Source: Streptosporangiaceae bacterium
Lineage (GTDB): Bacteria; Actinomycetota; Actinomycetes; Streptosporangiales; Streptosporangiaceae
DNA length: 41,305 bases
Direction: 5' to 3'
Assembly: GCA_019246795.1 (NCBI GenBank)
Contig: JAFAPY010000053.1
Coordinates: 1-41,305 of the forward strand
Positions 16,815 to 24,925 of the stretch are shown piece after piece. Numbering within the stretch: the stretch's first letter is position 1; each line of letters begins with the position of its first letter. A program made the translations under genes and the position numbers. The notes under the pieces were generated by a model, which was given only the letters and a program-made list of their open reading frames with translations, was not told the origin of the DNA and made no database searches.

Positions 16815-17778
16815 CAAGATCGCGGTGCGCGTCGACGGCCGGGCGCTGACGCTGACGAACCTGGCCAAGGTGCTCTACCCCGAGAACGGGTTCACCAAGG
16901 CGGAGGTGCTCGACTACTACCAGCGGGTGGCGCCGGTGCTGCTGCCGCACATCGCCGGCCGCCCGCTGACCCTGCGCCGTTACCCGGAGGGCGTGGACGG
17001 CGAGGCCTTCTACCAGAAGAACGTCAGCGAGTACCGGCCCGACTGGGTCCGCACCGCCCGGCTCAGCCCGGCAGGCTCGCGCTCCCGCGGCCGCGGCGCC
17101 GACGTGACCTACTTGGTGGTAGACGACCTGCCGTCGCTGATCTGGGCGGTCAACCTGGCCAGCCTGGAGCTGCACGTCCCGCAGTGGCGGCTGCCCGCCG
17201 TCCGTGAGCCGGACCTGCTGGTCTTCGACCTGGATCCGGGCGCCCCTGCCACGATCGTGGACTGCTGCCGGGTGGCGCTTGACCTGCGGCCGCTGCTGGA
17301 AGGCGAGGGCCTGACGCCGCTGGCCAAGACCTCGGGCGGGAAGGGGCTGCAGCTGTACGCGGCGATCTCCGGTGTCACCTCGGAGCAGGCCAGCCAGCAG
17401 GCCAAGCGCTTCGCCGAACTGCTGGAGCAGGCCCAGCCCCGGCGTGTGGTCTCCCGGATGACCAAGGTGCTGCGCACCGGGCGGGTGCTGATCGACTGGA
17501 GCCAGAACAACGGGTCGAAGACCACCGTGGCCCCGTACTCGCTGCGCGCCCGCAGCGCCCCGAGCGTGTCGACGCCGGTGACCTGGGACGAGGTGGCGGC
17601 CTGCCGCGCGCCGCAGGACCTGTTCTTCACCGCCGGCGACGTGCCGGACCGGGTGTCGCGGCACGGTGACCTGTTCGCGCCGCTGCTCGAACCGTCCGGC
17701 GCGGCGACTTCCGCTAGCCGCCGCGGCGCTCGCGCAGCAGCAGCAGGGCGTAGGCGGCAAGGGTCGAGTCGTCGGTGA
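16801..17778 (+). CDS. LigD-type NHEJ polymerase/primase
   Basis: A stand-alone LigD polymerase domain of 325 residues of the archaeo-eukaryotic primase fold. VFDLDPG (about 141-147) gives the two metal-binding Asp of motif I; KTSGGKGLQLY is motif II, where many homologues have His in place of Gln; VLIDWSQNNGSKTTVAPYSLR contains the motif III Asp and the conserved NN-S-KT segment. It would add NTPs or dNTPs at break ends for the ligase encoded just upstream. GTG 16801 overlaps that gene by 14 bp, implying coupled expression. The last 20-25 residues are Ala/Arg-rich and run 65 bp into the convergent NUDIX gene. Confidence 0.9.
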   Translation: MSLPDKIAVRVDGRALTLTNLAKVLYPENGFTKAEVLDYYQRVAPVLLPHIAGRPLTLRRYPEGVDGEAFYQKNVSEYRPDWVRTARLSPAGSRSRGRGADVTYLVVDDLPSLIWAVNLASLELHVPQWRLPAVREPDLLVFDLDPGAPATIVDCCRVALDLRPLLEGEGLTPLAKTSGGKGLQLYAAISGVTSEQASQQAKRFAELLEQAQPRRVVSRMTKVLRTGRVLIDWSQNNGSKTTVAPYSLRARSAPSVSTPVTWDEVAACRAPQDLFFTAGDVPDRVSRHGDLFAPLLEPSGAATSASRRGARAAAAGRRRQGSSRR

Positions 17779-18277
17779 TGACTCCAGCGCCGATCATGTC
17801 CTCGAACCGGGCCCTGGGCACCCACGCCTGGCGCATGTCCTGTTCTTCGGTTTCCCGGTCCTGCGGGCCGGGCTGCAGCCCGGTGGCCAGGAAGTAGTGG
17901 GCGCCCTGGCTGGACATGCCGTGGGCGCAGTGCGCGAAACCCAGCCTGGTCAGCGTGGCCGCGCGCAGCCCGGTCTCCTGGGCCAGCTCCAGCCTGGCCA
18001 GCTCCTCCGGGGTCCCGGTCTGCCCGGGCGCGAAGCCGCCCTGCGGGAAGGACCAGGTGCGCCGCCTGATCGGGTACCGGTATTCCTCCACCAGGTGGAA
18101 GCCGTCGTCTTCGGCGGGGATGACCAGCGCGAAGTCGCGCCTTTCCACGTAGGCGTAGCTGCCTCGCGACCCGTCCCGCCGCTCGATCTGGTCCCGGCGC
18201 AGCCGCATCCAGCGGTCTTCGTAGACGATGCCGGTGGCCAGCGTGCGGACGTCGGCACCCTCCGGGGCTTCGGCCAC
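17714..18277 (-). CDS. NUDIX hydrolase-like protein with degenerate Nudix box
   Basis: The 187-residue product has the ADP-ribose-pyrophosphatase type layout: YVERRDFALVIPAEDDGFHLVEEYRYPIRRRTWSFPQGG, then a Nudix-box region ending LARLELAQETGL. In the canonical box this end reads REUxEExGU; here Arg is Leu and the first of the paired Glu is Gln, while ELxxET-G is otherwise kept. Some metal ligands therefore survive and low activity or an altered substrate is possible. The family cleaves nucleoside diphosphate derivatives. GTG 18277 lies three bases after the stop of the membrane-protein gene on the same strand, so the two form an operon. Confidence 0.78.
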   Translation of the reverse strand: MAEAPEGADVRTLATGIVYEDRWMRLRRDQIERRDGSRGSYAYVERRDFALVIPAEDDGFHLVEEYRYPIRRRTWSFPQGGFAPGQTGTPEELARLELAQETGLRAATLTRLGFAHCAHGMSSQGAHYFLATGLQPGPQDRETEEQDMRQAWVPRARFEDMIGAGVITDDSTLAAYALLLLRERRGG

Positions 18278-18280
18278 CGG

Positions 18281-19801
18281 TTACGGTACCTGCTCGGCTG
18301 CGGCGGCCGCCAGCTCGCCGGCGTGCCCGGACGGCGTCGGCGCGGCGGCACGGCGGCGGCGCCGGGCCAGGGCGGCGGCGAGCGCGGTGGCGCCGAGCGC
18401 GCCGGCCACCGGCAGCGTGACCAGGGCGGGCAGCTGGTAGCGCCAGGAGAACTCGTACAGGTCCGCGCCGAGCAGCACCGAGACGGCGGTCCCGGTGATG
18501 AGCAGGCACGCCAGGGCCAGGCCCCGGTCTCCCTGGCCGCGCCGGCCGCGGCCGGTGACGATCCCGGCGATCCCGGCCAGCAGCAAGGCCAGGAACACCG
18601 GCCCCGGCGTGTACCCGCCGTGCCGCTGGTAGGCCCGCAGCGCGGCGGCCGCCGGCCGCCACGCGCGGGCCTGGCCGCCGCCCGCCAGGGCCAGCAGGTT
18701 GTTCACGCTGTGCGGGCCGTGGCCGGCCAGGCCGGGCGGGTAATAGGGGTAGCTGGTCTGGAACTGCCACCGGGAGACCGGCGGGTCGCCCTCGGCGGTG
18801 TTCCGGGTCAGCGCGAAGATCTTCACCGAGTCCCTGGCGATGTCGCCGACGACCCGCAGCGGCTGCTGGCGCAGCACGGCGTAGGCAAGCTGGCGCTGCA
18901 GCGGCACCGTGTCGATGAGCTGGCCGAGCCGGACGTTGACCGGCTGGTAGAGCGCCCGCGGCGCGTCGGCGGAGTTCACCAGGCCGTCGACGCCGAGCGT
19001 CGCGGCGGCCTGCGGGCCCGGGCACAGCGGCCGCTCGTCGGCGGGAATCCTCAGCGCGGCGCAGTCCGCGGCGTGGGCGGTGCGGCCGTACAGGTAGGCA
19101 TCGCCCATGTTGGACAGCTCGAACCCGTCGTGCAGCGCAGCCGCCGAGTAATCGGCGTAGCCCAGCACGGGAAGCGCGAAGCACGCGGTCAGCACGGTCC
19201 CGCTGAGCAGGCGGGCGCGCCAGCCGGCGGTCGCTGCGAGCACGTAGACCAGGGCGGGCGCGATCAGCGCCTCGCCGACCTGGCGGACCGGCGCGGAGGC
19301 GCCGAGCGCGAGCCCGCCCAGGGCGACGAACGGCAGTGCCGGCCTGGGCCGCCATGCCAGCAGCACGATGCCCGCCACCAGCAGGGCCTCGAATGCGACG
19401 TCCGGCATGATGGTCTGTTCGGCATCGAGCTGGTAGGCGTCGAGCAAGGCCGGCGTGACCGCGGCGGCGGCAAGCCAGGGGGCCACGCCGCGGCGCAGCA
19501 TCAGCGCGTACAGCGCGGCCGCCATCGCGATGCCCAGCGCGTGCTGGAGCAGCGCGACCAGGCCCAGGTTGCCGAACAGCAGCACCGGCCGGAGCACCGC
19601 CAGCGCGTACCCGACCGGATCGAACGCCGCCCAGACGGAGGTGGGGGAGCGGGCGCCGAGTATGTACTTCTTCGAGTCGACGAACACCAGCGCGGGCTGG
19701 TAACCGACCTGGGCGAGGACCCGCAGCACCAGCCCGGCGGCGAGCAGCAGCGCGAACAGCCAGTGCCTGCAGACCCCGGCGCGCTTCATGGCATCGGACA
19801 T
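18281..19801 (-). CDS. Polytopic membrane protein, GT-C glycosyltransferase-like
   Basis: The 506-residue protein has about ten hydrophobic spans. The first loop after TM1 contains VGYQPALVFVDSKKYILGA, acidic/charged and extracytoplasmic, and a second loop DAYQLDAEQTIMPDVAFE follows; acidic residues in the first loop and this layout are typical of GT-C enzymes that use polyprenyl-phosphate sugars (the DPM/ArnT type). A large extracytoplasmic domain lies at about 210-380. No strict family motif is recognised, so the glycosyltransferase label is a structural guess. It precedes the NUDIX gene with a 3-bp gap. An ATG at 19789 (MKRAGV) is an alternative start. Confidence 0.6.
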   Translation of the reverse strand: MSDAMKRAGVCRHWLFALLLAAGLVLRVLAQVGYQPALVFVDSKKYILGARSPTSVWAAFDPVGYALAVLRPVLLFGNLGLVALLQHALGIAMAAALYALMLRRGVAPWLAAAAVTPALLDAYQLDAEQTIMPDVAFEALLVAGIVLLAWRPRPALPFVALGGLALGASAPVRQVGEALIAPALVYVLAATAGWRARLLSGTVLTACFALPVLGYADYSAAALHDGFELSNMGDAYLYGRTAHAADCAALRIPADERPLCPGPQAAATLGVDGLVNSADAPRALYQPVNVRLGQLIDTVPLQRQLAYAVLRQQPLRVVGDIARDSVKIFALTRNTAEGDPPVSRWQFQTSYPYYPPGLAGHGPHSVNNLLALAGGGQARAWRPAAAALRAYQRHGGYTPGPVFLALLLAGIAGIVTGRGRRGQGDRGLALACLLITGTAVSVLLGADLYEFSWRYQLPALVTLPVAGALGATALAAALARRRRRAAAPTPSGHAGELAAAAAEQVP

Positions 19802-19894
19802 TCTGCCGCATCACGCGGTGGCAGGTGTGCCGGAGCGCGACATTCCGCCGGTGGCGCCGGCCGGCCCCGTGCACGGATGCCGGGGTGGCCGCGG

Positions 19895-20521
19895 TCAGAA
19901 GGCCACGGCGTTGATGACGCGCTCGACCGCGGCGTCCCGTTCGGCGGCCGGCAGGCCGCGCAGTGAGCCGCTGGTGAGCAGGGTGGCGATGCCGTGCACC
20001 GCCGACCAGGCGACGTATTCGGCTCCCGGCCGCGCGGCGGAGGGGATGGCGCCGGAACTGGCGAGCTCGTCGAGGACTGCGACGAGGATCCCGAACAGGC
20101 CGGGATCCCCCTCGGGCGCGGCAGGCGGCCCGAGCGGGATGGCGAACGCGGTGGCGAACCATCCGGGCTCGGCAAGCGCGAACTCCACGTAGGCATGCCC
20201 GGCCGTGCGCAGCCGCTGCCAGGCGCCATCGGGGCCGGGCAGCGGCCCGGTTCCGGCCAGGCGGGCCCGCATGAGAGCGGCCATCCGCTGCTGGCAGCGC
20301 GCTGCCACGGCACGCAGCAGGTCGTCGCGGTCGGTGAAATGGCGGTAGGCGGCGTTGGGGGACACCCCGGCGGCGCGGGTGGCGGCGCGGAGGACCACCG
20401 CGCCGGGGCCGTCGGTCCGGGCTGCGGCCAGGGCGGCCTCGACAAGCGCCTCCCGCAGGTGGCCGTGGTGGTAGGGCTTCTCGCCGTTCTTCTCACCATT
20501 CTCGGATTCCAATGTTGACAC
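19895..20521 (-). CDS. TetR-family transcriptional repressor
   Basis: A regulator of about 208 residues. The N-terminal helix-turn-helix (LREALVEAALAAARTDG ... AAGVSPNAAYRHFTDRDDLL, about residues 20-65) is a clear TetR_N domain; the rest is a ligand-binding helical domain of the TetR_C_33 or related type (WFATAFAIPL, AWSAVHGIATLL). It is divergent from the MFS exporter gene, 62 bp apart, with a strong palindrome between them, so it very likely represses that gene and itself until an effector binds. GTG 20521 is chosen because AGAGGA lies nine bases upstream; a GTG at 20530 abuts that sequence directly. Confidence 0.88.
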   Translation of the reverse strand: MSTLESENGEKNGEKPYHHGHLREALVEAALAAARTDGPGAVVLRAATRAAGVSPNAAYRHFTDRDDLLRAVAARCQQRMAALMRARLAGTGPLPGPDGAWQRLRTAGHAYVEFALAEPGWFATAFAIPLGPPAAPEGDPGLFGILVAVLDELASSGAIPSAARPGAEYVAWSAVHGIATLLTSGSLRGLPAAERDAAVERVINAVAF

Positions 20522-20566
20522 CGTACACACTCCTCTGCTAGCTTCAATGTAGACATCGTTTACATT
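20511..20566 (+). promoter_or_regulatory. Promoter and palindromic operator between tetR and MFS genes
   Basis: At 20546-20566 the arms AATGTAGAC and GTTTACATT flank ATC; they match at 8 of 9 positions as an inverted repeat. A weaker copy of the same 9-3-9 layout begins at 20511 (AATGTTGAC, ACC, GTACACACT; 6 of 9). For the MFS gene TTGACA (20515-20520) and TAGCTT (20539-20544), spaced 18 bp, form a plausible promoter whose start point would fall inside the strong palindrome. TetR binding there would block transcription. AAGGAG precedes the MFS ATG. Confidence 0.65.
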
Positions 20567-20583
20567 ACAGCAAGGAGACCGGG

Positions 20584-22167
20584 ATGCCCGCCATGCCCGC
20601 CATGACCGCCCGCCGCCGGATCGCCGTGCTGGTCACGGTCTGCCTGGCGGTGCTCGCCATCAACCTGGACACCACCATCGTCAACGTCGCCCTGCCCAGC
20701 CTGTCCCGCCAGCTGCACGCGGGCACCGCGGCCATGCAGTGGGTGGTCGACGGCTACGCGCTGGCGTTCGCCGCCCTGGTGCTGGCTGGCGGGTCGGTCG
20801 GCGACCGGTTCGGCCGCCGGCCCGTGCTGCTGGCCGGCCTGGGCGGCTTCGCCGCCGCCAGCATCGGCGCCGGCCTGTCGGACAGCGTCGGCGAGCTGAT
20901 CGCCTGGCGTTTCGTTATGGGCGCCTTCGCCGCCGCCATCTACCCGACCACCCTGTCGATCATCGCCAACGCCTTCCCCGACCGGGCCGAGCGGGCCCGC
21001 GCCATCGGCGTGTGGGGAGCGGTCACCGGCCTGGGCGTGGCCGCAGGACCGGTTACCGGCGGGTTGCTGCTGGCACACTTCGGCTGGCAGTCGGTGTTCT
21101 GGGCGCTGGTCCCCATGGCCGCCGCCGCGGCCGTGCTGGCCGCCGTGCTGGTTCCCGAGTCCAGGGCCCCCTCCGCCGGGCGTGCCGACCTGGCCGGCCT
21201 TGCTGCCGCCTCGGCCGCTATCGGCACCTTGGTCTACACCGTCATCGAGGCGCCAAGCCGCGGCTGGCTGTCGGCCGCCAGCCTGGCCGGTTTCGCCGCC
21301 GCTGCGTCTGCCGCCGCCGTCTTCGTGGCCGTGGAGCGGCGCAGCCCCCACCCGATGATCGACGTCAGCCTGTTCAAGGTGCCCGCGTTCTCCGCGGCCA
21401 GCGCCTCGGTGACCATCGCCTTCTTCGCCCTGTTCGGGTTCATCTTCCTGGTCACCCAGTACATGCAGATCGTGCGCGGCTGGGGCACCCTGTCCACCGG
21501 GCTGCGCATCCTGCCCGTCGCCGCCGCCATCGGGGCCGGCTCGGCCTTCGCCCCCCGGCTGGTCGCCCGCTACGGGACCCGCCGGGTGGTCATCACCGGC
21601 CTGATGCTGTTCGGCGCGGCCCTGGCCTGGATCGCCGTGTCGCCCCAGGACCAGCCCTACGCCCAGATCGCCGCCGAGATGGTGATCATGGGCACCGGGC
21701 TCGGGCTCACCACCACCCCGGCCACCGAATCCATCCTGTCCGTCCTGCCCCCCGCCAAGGCGGGCGTCGGCTCCGCGGTCAACGACGCCACCCGGGAGGC
21801 CGGCGGCACCCTCGGCGTCGCCGTCATCGGCTCCATCTTCAGCTCCATCTACCTCCACCACCTGTCCGGAACCGCCGTCGCGCACCTGCCCGGCGGGGCC
21901 GTCCGCAGCGCCCGCGGCTCGGTCGCCGCCGCCATGGCCATCGCCCGTCACGCTCCCGGCACCGCCGCCGGCACCCTCACCCACGCGGTTTCCGCCTCGT
22001 TCATGAGCGGCTTCGCCGTCGCCTGCCTGGTGGGCGCCGCCATCTGCGCACTCGGTGCCCTCGCCGCCAGCCGCCTGCCCGGCCGCCCGGCGGTCGCGGC
22101 CACCCCGGCCGGCGCCGACCGGCACCGGGTGGTGTCCGCAGAGCCGGCACGCCAGGCCGCGGCCTGA
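20584..22167 (+). CDS. MFS multidrug exporter, DHA2 (EmrB/QacA) family
   Basis: The 527-residue protein has about 14 membrane spans. TM1 ends NLDTTIVNVALPSL, the acidic DHA2 motif; LAGGSVGDRFGRRPVLLAG (about 62-80) is motif A in the first cytoplasmic loop; GAVTGLGVAAGPVTGGLLL (about 148-166) is the antiporter motif C. These proteins export drugs or metabolites in exchange for protons. The C-terminus is a short cytoplasmic tail. AAGGAG at about 20572 precedes ATG 20584. It is controlled most likely by the divergent TetR. A perfect 12-bp palindrome (GTCCCGCGGGAC, 22170-22181) follows the stop and may help end transcription. Confidence 0.92.
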   Translation: MPAMPAMTARRRIAVLVTVCLAVLAINLDTTIVNVALPSLSRQLHAGTAAMQWVVDGYALAFAALVLAGGSVGDRFGRRPVLLAGLGGFAAASIGAGLSDSVGELIAWRFVMGAFAAAIYPTTLSIIANAFPDRAERARAIGVWGAVTGLGVAAGPVTGGLLLAHFGWQSVFWALVPMAAAAAVLAAVLVPESRAPSAGRADLAGLAAASAAIGTLVYTVIEAPSRGWLSAASLAGFAAAASAAAVFVAVERRSPHPMIDVSLFKVPAFSAASASVTIAFFALFGFIFLVTQYMQIVRGWGTLSTGLRILPVAAAIGAGSAFAPRLVARYGTRRVVITGLMLFGAALAWIAVSPQDQPYAQIAAEMVIMGTGLGLTTTPATESILSVLPPAKAGVGSAVNDATREAGGTLGVAVIGSIFSSIYLHHLSGTAVAHLPGGAVRSARGSVAAAMAIARHAPGTAAGTLTHAVSASFMSGFAVACLVGAAICALGALAASRLPGRPAVAATPAGADRHRVVSAEPARQAAA

Positions 22168-22278
22168 TCGTCCCGCGGGACAGGCTTGCCCTCTTCACCC
22201 CGCGTGATCGGCCCCGGCACGGGCGAGCACACATCACCGCACCAAGATCCGCCATATGCAAAAGCAAAGGAGAGAACC

Positions 22279-22750
22279 ATGACCAGCCCGGACCTCGCCG
22301 TCGCGGACGTAATCGGCGCACTCGACAGCTTCTACTGCCACAACCTCGTCGTGTCACTGTGGGCGGGCGCGGTGGCCAACCGGCTGGAGGGCCTCGCCAT
22401 CTACCTGCTGAGCGATGAGCTGCCAGAGGTTGCCGACCACGCGCGGGCAGCAGCCCGCCGCCTCGCTGACCGGATCGGTGACCTCGGCGGCGCGGTCACC
22501 GCTGACCCCGGGCAACTCCTTGACCGCACACCAAGGCGACTACGAATTCACCATTCCCGACTGCGCAGACCCCCGCGCGATCGTCAGCTACGCCGTGCAG
22601 CGCCTCAACGCCATCATCGCTGCATACCAGGCATTCCTCGATATGGTACGCGGACACGACGATGTCTCCTTCGCGCTCGTCGTCGACCTGCTCGCGGCCG
22701 AGACCCACCGCCGGGCCGACGCCGAGGCTGCCCTGGCTCAGGGGCTGTGA
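22279..22750 (+). pseudogene. Ferritin/Dps-like protein gene with a single-base frameshift
   Basis: AAGGAGAG precedes ATG 22279. The first frame encodes DVIGALDSFYCHNLVVSLWAGAVANRLEG..., a four-helix ferritin-like domain, up to LLDRTP. The similarity then continues one frame over as GDYEFTIPDCADPRAIVSYA and on to AEAALAQGL, stop TGA 22748-22750. Removing one A of the pair at 22533-22534 would give LLDRTPGDYEF and an intact 156-residue protein. The unshifted frame runs as Arg-rich nonsense to 22764. This may be a recent inactivating insertion or a sequencing error. Dps/ferritin-like proteins bind iron or DNA under oxidative stress; exact subfamily is not settled. The 3' end overlaps the convergent NTF2-like gene by 13 bp. 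Confidence 0.72.
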
Positions 22751-23136
22751 ACCGCCAGCACTGAAATGCGGCGGCCCATCGGCCCGTCGGTCACAAGATA
22801 CGTCGCGGTGAACCGGCTGATCTCCTCGCCGTCGCTCTTCTGGCGCGAGAACGTCGCACGGTAGAGGGCGGATGCGGAATTCAAGACGGTGATCTCGGAG
22901 TCGAGGATCTCGCTGCGGCCGTAGTCGGCCGCGCGCATCGCGTCGACCTGCTGCTGCATCACCGACACCACCTGGTCGTCGTTCGTCAGCGGGTAGAACC
23001 CGCCGTCGGTGGTGAGCAGCAGCGGAACGCCGTAATACGCGAGCAGTGCAGCGGTGTCGCTCTCGCCTCGGCCGCAGGCTGCGAAGGCGTTGAGGTATTC
23101 ACCGAACCACTGGCTCACGTCGTTGTCGTCCACCAT
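22738..23136 (-). CDS. NTF2/SnoaL-like small protein (DUF4440 type)
   Basis: The 132-residue product starts MVDDNDVSQWFGEYLNAFAACGRGESDTAALLAYYGVP and continues with LLTTDGGFYPLTNDDQVVSVMQQQVDAMRAADYGRS, then a run of beta strands (EITVLNSASALYRATFSR..., FTATYLVTDGPMGRRISVLAVHSP). This cone-shaped alpha+beta layout is that of the NTF2-like superfamily, whose members are small enzymes or ligand-binding proteins. No catalytic residues can be assigned. A much longer frame continues upstream on this strand to 24021 but has only shadow-like composition, so ATG 23136 is chosen. The 231 bp between this start and 23368 hold no recognised element and probably contain its promoter. Confidence 0.72.
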   Translation of the reverse strand: MVDDNDVSQWFGEYLNAFAACGRGESDTAALLAYYGVPLLLTTDGGFYPLTNDDQVVSVMQQQVDAMRAADYGRSEILDSEITVLNSASALYRATFSRQKSDGEEISRFTATYLVTDGPMGRRISVLAVHSP

Positions 23137-23367
23137 TACGGACCATACCGGTGCGGGCCGAAGGTTGCGCTTGCCGGCACCGCGCGAAAACGTCCACTTC
23201 GTGGATCTGCTGGCCTCGGCGCGGCGCCGAGGGTGCCCACCCTCCCGTAGGCCACGGGTTGCTGCGGGCCGGCGTTTTGTCGGTGCCGGGCCGTAGCGTC
23301 GTCGTATGCGCAGGACGAGGGCGGCGATCGCAGCGGCCGGACGCCCGCGATCGCACGAGACGCCGAC

Positions 23368-24174
23368 ATGACCTGGGACGTGCTGCGGGCGCGGCTGCGG
23401 TCCGCGCTGCCGCTGTATCCGGTCGGGCCGTCGGTGGCGAACGCGCCCGAGGGCCCGGCGGGCTGCGTCGTGTGCCGCGGCCCGGCACGGCCTGGCTTGG
23501 TCCGCTGCTATCAGTGCGGGCGTCATGAGCTGACCGGTCACGGGCTTCTCGCGGACGCGGTGGTGCCGGTCTGCTATGCGATCAAGGGCACGGCGTTCGC
23601 CGGGGCGCTGTGGCGCTACAAGTCGTGGACTGCGCCGAGCGCCGCGGCACGGAGATGGCTGGCTGCCCTGCTGCTCTCCTTCCTGCACGACCACGGCAGC
23701 TGCGTGTGGCGGCACGCGGGCATGCCGCCGCCCGGCCGCCTGGCCGTGGTGCCGACCGGGTGCGGCCGCCCGGGACCGCACCCGCTGCTCGAGCTGGCGT
23801 CCCCTTACCTGCGGCTGCCGGTGACCCGGCTGGCCGTCCGTCCCGGCAGCCAGGGCCGTGACTTGGACGTGGACCGGTTCCGTGTCGGCAAGTCGGCGGC
23901 TGGGGCCGGCGTGCTGCTTATCGACGACACCTGGGTATCGGGCGCCAGCGCCCAGTCGGCCGCCGCCGCGCTCAAGCTGGCCGGGGCCAGGCACGTCGCC
24001 GTGGTGGTGCTCGGCCGGCACATCAATCCGGCCGATCCGCTCGCCGCCCAGCTGACCGCGAGGCTAGCTCCCGCTCGGTACTGTGCATCCGCGTGCGCGG
24101 TACATGACCCAGAGCCGCCCGCGGGGGCGACCCCGGACTCGACGGCGCGCCTAAGCTTGAGTAGTGACCGCTGA
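23368..24174 (+). CDS. ComF-like phosphoribosyltransferase-domain protein
   Basis: The 268-residue product has a zinc-ribbon-like N-terminus with Cys33/Cys36 and Cys47/Cys50 (CVVC, CYQC) and a type I PRTase domain. [21 protein letters not shown] (about 182-202) is the PRPP-binding loop with the paired Asp. This combination is that of the ComF/amidophosphoribosyltransferase-like group, whose Bacillus and Haemophilus members take part in DNA uptake but whose chemistry is mostly unknown. [11 protein letters not shown]...WRYKSW matches the loop after the ribbon. It overlaps nth by 11 bp, so it may be expressed with the repair gene. No good ribosome binding site precedes ATG 23368. Confidence 0.75.
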   Translation: MTWDVLRARLRSALPLYPVGPSVANAPEGPAGCVVCRGPARPGLVRCYQCGRHELTGHGLLADAVVPVCYAIKGTAFAGALWRYKSWTAPSAAARRWLAALLLSFLHDHGSCVWRHAGMPPPGRLAVVPTGCGRPGPHPLLELASPYLRLPVTRLAVRPGSQGRDLDVDRFRVGKSAAGAGVLLIDDTWVSGASAQSAAAALKLAGARHVAVVVLGRHINPADPLAAQLTARLAPARYCASACAVHDPEPPAGATPDSTARLSLSSDR

Positions 24175-24925
24175 GCCCTTGCCGCCTGCCGCCCCGGTCC
24201 CTCGCCGCCGATCCAGGCGCAGCATCGCGCCCGAGTCGCAGACCGCCCTGGTGCGGCGGGCCCGCCGGATCAACCGCGAGCTGGCACTGGCGTACCCGGA
24301 CGCGCACACCGAGCTGAACTTCTCCACGCCGCTGGAGCTGCTCATCGCGACGATCCTGTCCGCGCAGACCACCGACAAGCGGGTCAACATGGTCACCCCG
24401 ATCCTGTTCTCGCGGTACCTCACCGCGGCGGACTACGCGGCCGCCGACCGCGACGAGCTGGAGAAGATCATCCAGTCAACCGGCTTTTTCCGCGCCAAGG
24501 CGAACAGCCTGATCGGGCTGGGGCGCGCGCTGTGCGACAGGTACGGCGGCGAGGTGCCGCAGCGGATGGCCGACCTGGTCACGCTGCCCGGCGTGGGCAG
24601 GAAGACCGCGAACGTGGTGCTCGGCAACGCCTTCGGCACCCCTGGCATCACCGTGGACACGCATTTCGCGCGGCTGGCCGGGAGGTTCGGCTGGACCAGG
24701 AGTACCGATCCGGACAAGATCGAGGCCGAGGTCGGGACGCTGTTCCCGCGCCGGGAGTGGACGGCGCTGTCGCACCGGCTGATCTGGCATGGCCGCCGGG
24801 TCTGCCATTCGCGGCGGCCCGCCTGCGGAGCCTGCGTGGTGGCCCGGTGGTGTCCTTCCTACGGGCTGGGCCCCACCGATCCGGAGGTGGCGGCGAAGCT
24901 CGTCAAGCCCGGCCCGTTCTCGTGA
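24164..24925 (+). CDS. nth: Endonuclease III, DNA glycosylase/AP lyase
   Basis: The 253-residue enzyme removes oxidised pyrimidines and cuts abasic sites. [13 protein letters not shown] (141-153) is the helix-hairpin-helix with catalytic Lys147; VDTHFARL holds catalytic Asp165; C-x6-C-x2-C-x5-C at 214, 221, 224 and 230 binds the [4Fe-4S] cluster; [11 protein letters not shown] is also family-typical. The N-terminal about 24 residues are a basic extension common in actinobacteria. Start is GTG 24164, overlapping the PRTase gene by 11 bp; its TGA overlaps a GTG that would start the NUDIX gene. The order nth, NUDIX, marP matches mycobacteria, except that the thioredoxin-like gene found there between nth and NUDIX is missing. 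Confidence 0.95.
   Translation: MTAEPLPPAAPVPRRRSRRSIAPESQTALVRRARRINRELALAYPDAHTELNFSTPLELLIATILSAQTTDKRVNMVTPILFSRYLTAADYAAADRDELEKIIQSTGFFRAKANSLIGLGRALCDRYGGEVPQRMADLVTLPGVGRKTANVVLGNAFGTPGITVDTHFARLAGRFGWTRSTDPDKIEAEVGTLFPRREWTALSHRLIWHGRRVCHSRRPACGACVVARWCPSYGLGPTDPEVAAKLVKPGPFS

Noticed and set aside
17109-20162. Minus-strand frame open for over 1000 codons
   Set aside because: It covers three well supported genes in other frames and its product is Arg/Ala/Gly-rich low complexity, a typical shadow in high-GC DNA.
20560-22125. Gly/Gln/Asp-rich 521-codon frame antisense to the MFS gene
   Set aside because: Repeat-like GGG/QAG content mirrors the membrane protein codons; no start signal or family.
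23137-24021. N-terminal extension of the NTF2-like gene to 24021
   Set aside because: The added about 290 residues are antisense to the PRTase gene and have shadow composition.
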